A stretch of DNA of 64,000 nucleotides from Fomitopsis serialis (Eukaryota > Basidiomycota > Agaricomycetes > Polyporales > Fomitopsidaceae). The position numbers and the translations under genes are program-made. The stretch spans positions 1-64,000 of the forward strand of contig NW_025955148.1 in the NCBI RefSeq assembly GCF_022376445.1, in the 5' to 3' direction. The notes under the pieces were generated by a model. It did not search any database and was not told where the DNA came from. It was given only the letters and a program-made list of their open reading frames with translations. Below are positions 58,250 to 64,000 of this stretch, one piece after another. Each line of letters starts with the position of its first letter. Within the stretch, counting starts at the first letter, position 1.

Positions 58250-59349
58250 TCAATCAATGTACTCGGCCGAAGGGTGAAAGATTCCACTGTCCGCGGGACC
58301 GGCAGAGTCGATGAAGCTGACTAGGCGACGGCACGACTCTTCGGGCGTGATCGTGGTAGCCTTCGGGAAAGCCGCACGAATCCCGTTCATAATCTTGTTG
58401 ACAGTAGGCATGAGCTCTTCGGACGGTACTGTATGGATTCGTGAGCCCATCTCACGACAAAGATAAACCTTTCACTGAGACCCTCGGCGGCAGTCTTGGA
58501 GACGTCAACGATGCCGGGACTGACGGAAGCAACGGTGAAGTCCTCGCTTTCGAGCTCAGCCGCATACTTGGTCGCAACCATGTTCTCGGCCGCCTTGGTC
58601 GTCCCGTACGCTGCGGCATTGGCGAGCCGTATCCTCCATACGAGGCTGCAGTCTCCGCCTTCGCTGCCTATGACAATGATCTTCTTCGCCGTGCCCTTGC
58701 GCAGAAGGGGCAAGAAGGCATTGACGGTATGGACCACTCCGAGGACATTCACCTTGAACTATGAGCACCACGAATGAGTCAATCAAGCCTCCAGACAGTC
58801 CAGTGAGCCCGACACGGAAACATACGGAAGCGATAAATTCCTCATTAAGCTTCTCCGGTGTTTCACTGCGAGGGACGTTCAAATGAAGGCCTGCTAGTAG
58901 CCGTCCGAGGCGAACGACGTACTTATCCAAAAAGCCTTTGATCGTGTTTTCTCCCTCCGTGCGCGCAGCGTTATGGACGAGAACATCCAGGGGTCCGCCA
59001 GTGATCTTCGTGACCTCGGCGGCGGCATGCTGCATCAGCGGGAGCAATTAGCCTTTGACACTGTCCAAAATAACGCGAAGACGCGCACATCCATGGCATG
59101 CTGGTCCACAACGTCCGCCTCGACGACATGCACATTGTTGTTCTCTGATCGCCGCACCAGGTCGTTGAGGTATGTAGACTTCTCTTTGTTCCGGACGGTC
59201 ACAACAACCGTGTTGGTCGGACTGGCGGACTGAGGACTGTATGTCAGTAATAGAAAACAGTGACCAGGCGCCGCGACACTACGTACGAGTTGGCGGACGA
59301 GCTCAAGGCCGATTCCGCGGGAGGCACCGATCACAGCGAAGGAGGGCAT
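58250..59349 (-). CDS. Short-chain dehydrogenase/reductase, paralogue 3
   Basis: Tandem twin of SDR 2. It starts MPSFAVIGASRGIGLELVRQL at 59349; then VVVTVRNKEKSTYLNDLVRRS, VVEADVVDQHAM, LDVLVHNAARTEGEN and FLDK; exon 4 ETPEKLNEEFIAS; NVLGVVHTVNAFLPLLRKG, IIVIGSEGGD and AYGTTKAAENMVATKYAAEL with the catalytic Tyr/Lys. It ends FIDSAGPADSGIFHPSAEYID, TGA 58250-58252. All expected introns and phases are present, so it is likely functional. Differences from SDR 2 are mostly conservative. Confidence 0.93.
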
Positions 59350-59435
59350 CGTATTGATATTCCGAGTCGGAGGACTGTATGAGATTGACTGGTAGCGCAA
59401 TTGGGATCCTGACCCTAGTACTGCTGCATTGTAGA

Positions 59436-59442
59436 TTTTATA
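59436..59442 (-). promoter_or_regulatory. TATA box of SDR 3
   Basis: TATAAAA on the minus strand 87 bases upstream of the ATG at 59349, conserved with SDR 2. Confidence 0.68.
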
Positions 59443-61253
59443 CGAATGTCACGGACCAGGTACGCGTAAGCGATATCCACTGTGGGCGGCGCTAGTGTAT
59501 GGAAACGTCCAAGTGGTTGCGTATTCTGCGGGCCCATTGTATTCGACATCCAAGATGAAACAACAGAATCTGGACATTACCATTATGCCCGGAACGTTAA
59601 GACCGCTCATCCGCCGTATTGCTACCGCCTTAGTATGCTGAGTCGACGCGGAATTGGCGCCACATCTGCGGAGCATACCATACGTGATTGAGCAGCCTGC
59701 CAGACCGTGCCATCTGTGAGCCCAAAAGCAAGACGTAAAGCATGCAGGAGGTGAATATTTGGATACGCACTCTAACATGTCACAATATTCAGAAGGGAGT
59801 CTTGCCCAAAATCAAGGTCAACTTGCCACCGTCATGGTTGCCCACGAAGTCGAGAGAGGCTCCGCAGAACTGTCCCCAATCGGCTATATGATTGCACTTC
59901 ATGCTAGCTCGACACCTGCGCCGTCAGTGTTACGGACATTTCCCACCGATCGGCGCGCGTTTGAGAACTCGTATCTTAGTGCACTCGCGACATACCGCCG
60001 CTGACGCGTCTTCACGGCAGGAAGATTGACGTGTTCGAGTGGATTCGGCATGCGTGCTTCTTTCCATGTCGGCGAATTGTTGTCACGGTAGTAGTAAAGG
60101 CGGCAAGACGAGGTAGTAAATAGGTACGAGGAACGCCCTGTGCTTGCCGAGCCATTGCGAGTACACCAAACGCCGATCAAGAGTGAACAGGATTTGTAAA
60201 AAGGAGGCATCAAAGGCAGACGAGCGCGATGTTGTAATTGGTTCAATTGTGCGCACAGCCGGAGAAGTTTGAGTTCAACGTCATAACCTCCGACTTGCTA
60301 GCCAGTGGTAAATCTAGGTGCATCACATTGATGCTCGACGGGTCGCGGGAATGCCGATGGACTGCGGCGAGGAGGGGAGGGCAGGAGGAGTGGGTGGTTC
60401 ACGGTGGCTGAAGAGAGTAGTTGAGCGCCTAACTGGAGCAGCACTGGCATAGGCGCCTAGCGACGTACGCTTACCACTTACCGACCGCAGGAGGAGGGCA
60501 GCTTTTCAGTTCTGGCGCTGTCGCATTTTGTTTGCTCGTGTGCTCAAGTCTCAGTGCGGTGGTACCGCTCGACCTTGAGTTCGCGGTTCGTCAGGCCGCT
60601 CGGCGTCGCGCGTAGATTCAGAAGCGACCGTGTTCTTGAAGTCTTCAAGTTCCCCTGGCCAGTACTTGTGCCCTTCATCCGACACCCGGACCCATGGAAG
60701 CGTGAACACCGATGCAAACAGGAGGGGGGCCTAATATGATTGTGTGGGATCGCGGGGAGAGCAGCAAGACGCGTCAGCCCGCCACACAAAGCGGGGTGAG
60801 TTGCGTGGTTGCTATCTCACACGTATCCATTCTTGACAAAATCCTGCCAGGACACGGAGCGTGGTCGAGGTATGGCACCTCTGCTATGCTAGGAGCTGCT
60901 GACGCTGCGCTGCCGTACGTTGGATTGACGTCCTCGTGACCTTGCATTACCGCTAGTACCTTCGTGCAGAGTGCCGTGAGTACAGTCGCCGTCATGAATG
61001 TCGTTCCACTAATCTGTTTGCAATCTCGACCCAGATCATCCCATCTGATGCATCTTGAAGTCACGGAGCCGTATTGGAGCCGTATCCGCGCATACATACC
61101 GAACTTAGCGCCGCCGCCGTGGCCCCCGACTGATCACCCGCCATGAACCTGGTCTCTGATGTGTCGGCAGCATCCGAAAGGGCAGAAACCATTTACATTG
61201 GACACTTCAATTCGGCGACTGTAACGTTCTATCGAGAAAGACCTAGATCACAC
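59443..61253. other. Upstream block of SDR 3 and intergenic region
   Basis: Contains the duplicated upstream block (to about 60353) and then about 900 bases where I see no gene. Frames at 60544-60789 minus and 60712-60939 plus overlap and show no domain. Confidence 0.55.
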
Positions 61254-62701
61254 CTACGCAAACCCGAACAGCTTCGCAAGGCCCCTCTCGAATGTGAAGT
61301 CGACCTCGCCGCCATTCTTCTGCGCGACCGCCCACTGCAGTTCCACCTCATCCTTGATCGTCCCCAGTATGTCCGCGTGCTTGGGCTTCCACCCGATCGT
61401 GCGTGCCCGCTCCGCCTTCGCACGACATGTCGTCCCGCCGAAGCTGCCCACCGCCTGCGACCACCGGACATAGTTAATATCACGTCACGCGTGAGTGGCA
61501 ACCCGGGAGACGTACCAGCGATCCCCAGTAGTTCTCGAGCTCCTCGTTTGCGAACGGCGTAGGCTCAGCGTCTTTGGTGATTCCGAGGTCCACTAGTGCC
61601 TGGCCGATGGCCTTGCCGACATCGTACCAGGCGACCTCGCCGTTCTCGACAAAGTAGTAGCCCTCCCAGCCGTGCCCGACGCTCTGCGGGTCCTTGGAGA
61701 TCGCATCGAAGAGATTGACGTAGATGTCGGCCACTGCAGAGAGCGTGCACATGTCAGCCCTGCAGCTGCGAGCGCGGTGGGTCTGTATGTACGCACCATC
61801 ATCGACGTGGGCATGCGGCCAGACAGCCTTGCCAGGACCGACGATGCCAGCGCGCTTCCTGGCCAGCGCCGCCTTGGCGAGCCCCGGGATCTGAATGGAG
61901 AACTTCTTCGCGATTCCCGCCTCGTGCACGGGTGCGGATGCAAGACCGTACACTATGCCCGGCGAGATCAAGTATGACCGCGCATAGCCTGCCAATTACA
62001 CTCGGTCAGCAAAGCCCAATCCGTAGCCCGGGTCCACCGCACCTTCCTCATCTGCGCCAATCACGACCAGGTCGACGTTGCGGTGGAGGGCTGCTGCAGG
62101 GATGGACTTGATCTGCTCGATGTCCACGTCCGAGTAGACGGTCTTGGCGGCATACTCTCCCTGCGCGAATTCAATGACTTCGCCAAGGCCGGTCTAGATC
62201 ATCGTGAGTCGTACGAGGCATCATGGGCACGCTCTGGATGTGCTTACAGTGTTCATGAGCACCGGTGGTTTGCCAGTGGCCGCGTGCGCCTTTCGTATGC
62301 CCTTGAGAACCGCGTTCATCTGCGGGACATTGTCCGCGTTCGCCTGCACGGAAAGCCGTATGTCAGCATATGCGAGCATTGGAGTCTCACGGACAGGAAC
62401 TCACGAGGTTAAAGATGACATCCGCATGAGACGCGAGTTCCTCGATTTTGTCGTACTCGCTGAGAGCAGCGATCTCGGGCTTCGCGCCCAACTTCCTGAG
62501 CACCTCTGCCTTCTCGGCGGAGCGCACCGGTGTAACGATCTCGAAGGTTGATGCCTTCGAGTGCTTCAGAAGGCGATCCAGGAGAGTTCCCCCAATGTAG
62601 CCTGCAAATGCGGTCTGAGTACGCGTTCGCCAGCACACTAGTACGGAGGCTTGTGACGTACCGGAGGCACCGAAGAGCAAGATATTCGTCTTACTGGGCA
62701 T
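61254..62701 (-). CDS. NAD(P)-binding epimerase-like protein (extended/atypical SDR), copy 1
   Basis: Predicted Rossmann-fold oxidoreductase or NAD(P) sensor. Exon 1 starts MPSKTNILLFGASG at 62701; exon 2 continues YIGGTLLDRLLKHSK, completing the glycine-rich dinucleotide motif, then VTPVRSAEKAEVLRKLG and HADVIFNLVSS. Middle exons encode ADNVPQMNAVLKGIRKA, QIKSIPAAALHRNVDLVVIGAD and SYLISPGIVYGLAS. Later pieces are VWPHAHVDDVADIYVNLFDA, EGYYFVENGEVAWYDVGKAIGQALVDLG and FANEELENYWGS, then GTTCRAKAERARTIGWKP to the end GLAKLFGFA, TAG 61254-61256. This resembles nucleoside-diphosphate-sugar epimerase-type proteins of fungi; substrate unknown. About seven short introns. The next paralogue lies directly upstream. 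Confidence 0.87.
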
Positions 62702-63631
62702 GTCTGTCGGTTTGCTTGTTGCTGGATGTGGATGTGGGTTGCTGGGAGAAGATGAGGATTGTGTTGGAAAAGACCATGTCCCGTCGTCGCTTTTATACGC
62801 GGGCCAACGTCGCTGGTACGAGTTACAGCCTGTGTATCAGTCATCCTACTACTGTCCATGGATCTCCATGGATCCGTCTAACCCGTCAGCGAGCTTGGAC
62901 CATGTAAGCAATGTTAGAGACATTTTGCTCAGTAAGCTAGTTTGCATCGATTCTGTTGGTAGGCGAAGAACCCACTGAACCGAGGAAGAGCGATGGATGA
63001 GCAACAAGATGCAGCTTCCATGTACGAGAAAGGAGGTGGATTAGTAACGAGACCGCGGACGTCCGACTGGTATGCTGCTCGCCACTTGCATACGCGAGCG
63101 CCAAGAGGGCGTCTCTGTAAGCATTTCGTCAGTGAGTACTAGAAGTTGCTAGTGAATAGGTACTTGCTGAGGAGCGATTGTAACCGGCTGGGCAATTATG
63201 GGTCTGATAGTACATGCCAAAGCGAACATTGAGCAAACAAGTCATGAACTCGGCGGTCGTAAGCGCGGAAGCCAACCGCCTACCCCAGCCCCGTTGAATC
63301 CTGTTCGGTGACCGCTCACGACTTCCAGCGTGCGTCTCCTAGCATCATACACCCACACCACTAAGAGTCCAGTACCTTAAGTGACTGGTAAGCCCTCCGT
63401 GCCAGTGTTATTCATCTCCGCCACGGACAAAGATGACAGGTACGCGCGATGTCCACCGCTGGCGTCCACAACATCGTACATACGGAAAGGCTCGACCTCC
63501 GATCCAATGGACTCAGTGCAAGCTTGCATTGGCACCACAGTGAATACCGCACAGCAACAGTAGCACACCACCATCATCACCCAAGGGAGTAATATCCAGA
63601 CCGTTATATATATCCTACGACATCCCGGTCT
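62702..63631. other. Intergenic region between the two epimerase-like genes
   Basis: About 930 bases holding the promoter of copy 1 (TATA box listed) and the 3' side of copy 2. No other gene recognised. Confidence 0.6.
62792..62798 (-). promoter_or_regulatory. TATA box of the epimerase-like gene copy 1
   Basis: TATAAAA on the minus strand, 91 bases upstream of the ATG at 62701. Confidence 0.65.
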
Positions 63632-64000
63632 TCAGCTCGAGGCAATCGCATTCTGGAACAGTACCGAGAGACTCCGCTCGTACGAGAAGTCGATCTCGCC
63701 CTTCTCCTGCGCAATCTTCCACTGCAACTCGGTCTCGGGCTTGAGAATCGCAAGCAAGTCCGCGCTGCTGTACTTGGGCTTCCACCCAAGCGCACGTATG
63801 CGGTCAGCGCGGCAGCGGCAGGTTGACCCACCAAAATTTCCCAGAAACTATGCGAAAGAAGCTCAGTCAATGCCACGAAAGGTACGAAGGACGACGCACC
63901 ACCGAACCCCAGTAGTTGACTAGCTCGTCGTCAGTGAAGGGCGTAGGCTCAGCGTTGTCCGCGAACCCGAGGTCTACGAGCGCCTGACCGATGGCCTTCC
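63632..64000 (-). CDS. NAD(P)-binding epimerase-like protein, copy 2 (cut by window end)
   Basis: Only the C-terminal part is in the window. It reads AIGQALVDLG (entering from the edge), FADNAEPTPFTDDELVNYWGS, then after a short intron FLGNFGGSTCRCRADRIRALGWKP, YSSADLLAILKPETELQWKIAQEKGEIDF and YERSLSVLFQNAIASS, TGA 63632-63634. Each piece aligns with copy 1 (EPTPFANEELENYWGS; GWKPKHADILGTIKDEVELQW; FERGLAKLF), so the two are tandem paralogues in the same direction. The N-terminus and cofactor motif lie beyond 64000. Confidence 0.85.

Larger units (their letters stand above)
58250..60353 (-). repeat. Tandem duplication unit B (SDR 3 and its upstream DNA)
   Basis: Partner of 56315-58040 in the same orientation. 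It is about 380 bases longer, mainly from extra DNA between about 59500 and 60000. The right edge is near 60353 (gatgctcgacggg). Homology is clear by eye at 60020-60060 and 60150-60345. Confidence 0.83.

Noticed and set aside
1..64000. CRISPR array, rRNA operon or bacterial-type operons
   Set aside because: No regularly spaced direct repeats or rRNA signatures; spliced genes show the DNA is eukaryotic.

Overview
The window is nuclear DNA of a filamentous basidiomycete, most likely an Agaricomycete. Genes are split by many 45-70 nt GT-AG introns, and the gene set is typical of wood- or litter-decay mushrooms: secreted S53 protease, CE16 esterase, GH79 glucuronidase, DUF6534 membrane proteins and NST1. 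No rRNA, convincing tRNA, CRISPR array or complete transposon was seen. All gene models are hand-spliced from conserved protein motifs and splice signals, so outer exon limits are approximate where stated.

Layout. 1-5.6 kb: no recognisable gene. 5.66-8.50 kb: two-finger GATA factor with an N-terminal DUF1752 domain, a 12-nt exon inside finger 2 and an apparent 1-nt deletion near the C-terminus. 11.0-13.1 kb: Golgi pH regulator (GPHR) homologue. 15.2-17.2 kb: secreted sedolisin (S53). 17.9-19.6 kb: eEF1B gamma. 20.0-22.0 kb: secreted glycosidase-like protein. 22.5-23.7 kb: secreted CE16/SGNH esterase (minus).

25.0-47.4 kb is built around a diverged inverted repeat of about 4.2-4.3 kb. Each arm carries a DUF6534-type membrane-protein gene (27.16-29.26 kb plus; 43.30-45.37 kb minus) and, in divergent orientation, the decayed remains of a short-chain dehydrogenase (SDR) gene. 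The arms enclose a NEO1-type P4-ATPase flippase (29.9-34.2 kb), NST1 (34.3-38.6 kb, minus, convergent with the flippase) and a GH79 beta-glucuronidase-like gene (40.7-43.1 kb).

48-64 kb: an intact SDR gene (48.1-49.2 kb), a third DUF6534 gene (50.2-52.1 kb), the ankyrin/DHHC palmitoyltransferase AKR1 (52.5-55.1 kb, minus), two tandem SDR paralogues (56.3-57.4 and 58.3-59.3 kb, minus) whose upstream DNA was duplicated with them, and two tandem NAD(P)-binding epimerase-like genes (61.3-62.7 kb and 63.6 kb to the window end, minus).

The housekeeping genes (eEF1B gamma, NEO1, GPHR, AKR1, NST1) act in translation, membrane trafficking, lipid asymmetry and palmitoylation. The secreted hydrolases fit external nutrition. 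The least expected feature is the repeated association of DUF6534 and SDR genes or remnants: three DUF6534 copies and five SDR loci in 35 kb, two of the SDR loci being dead.
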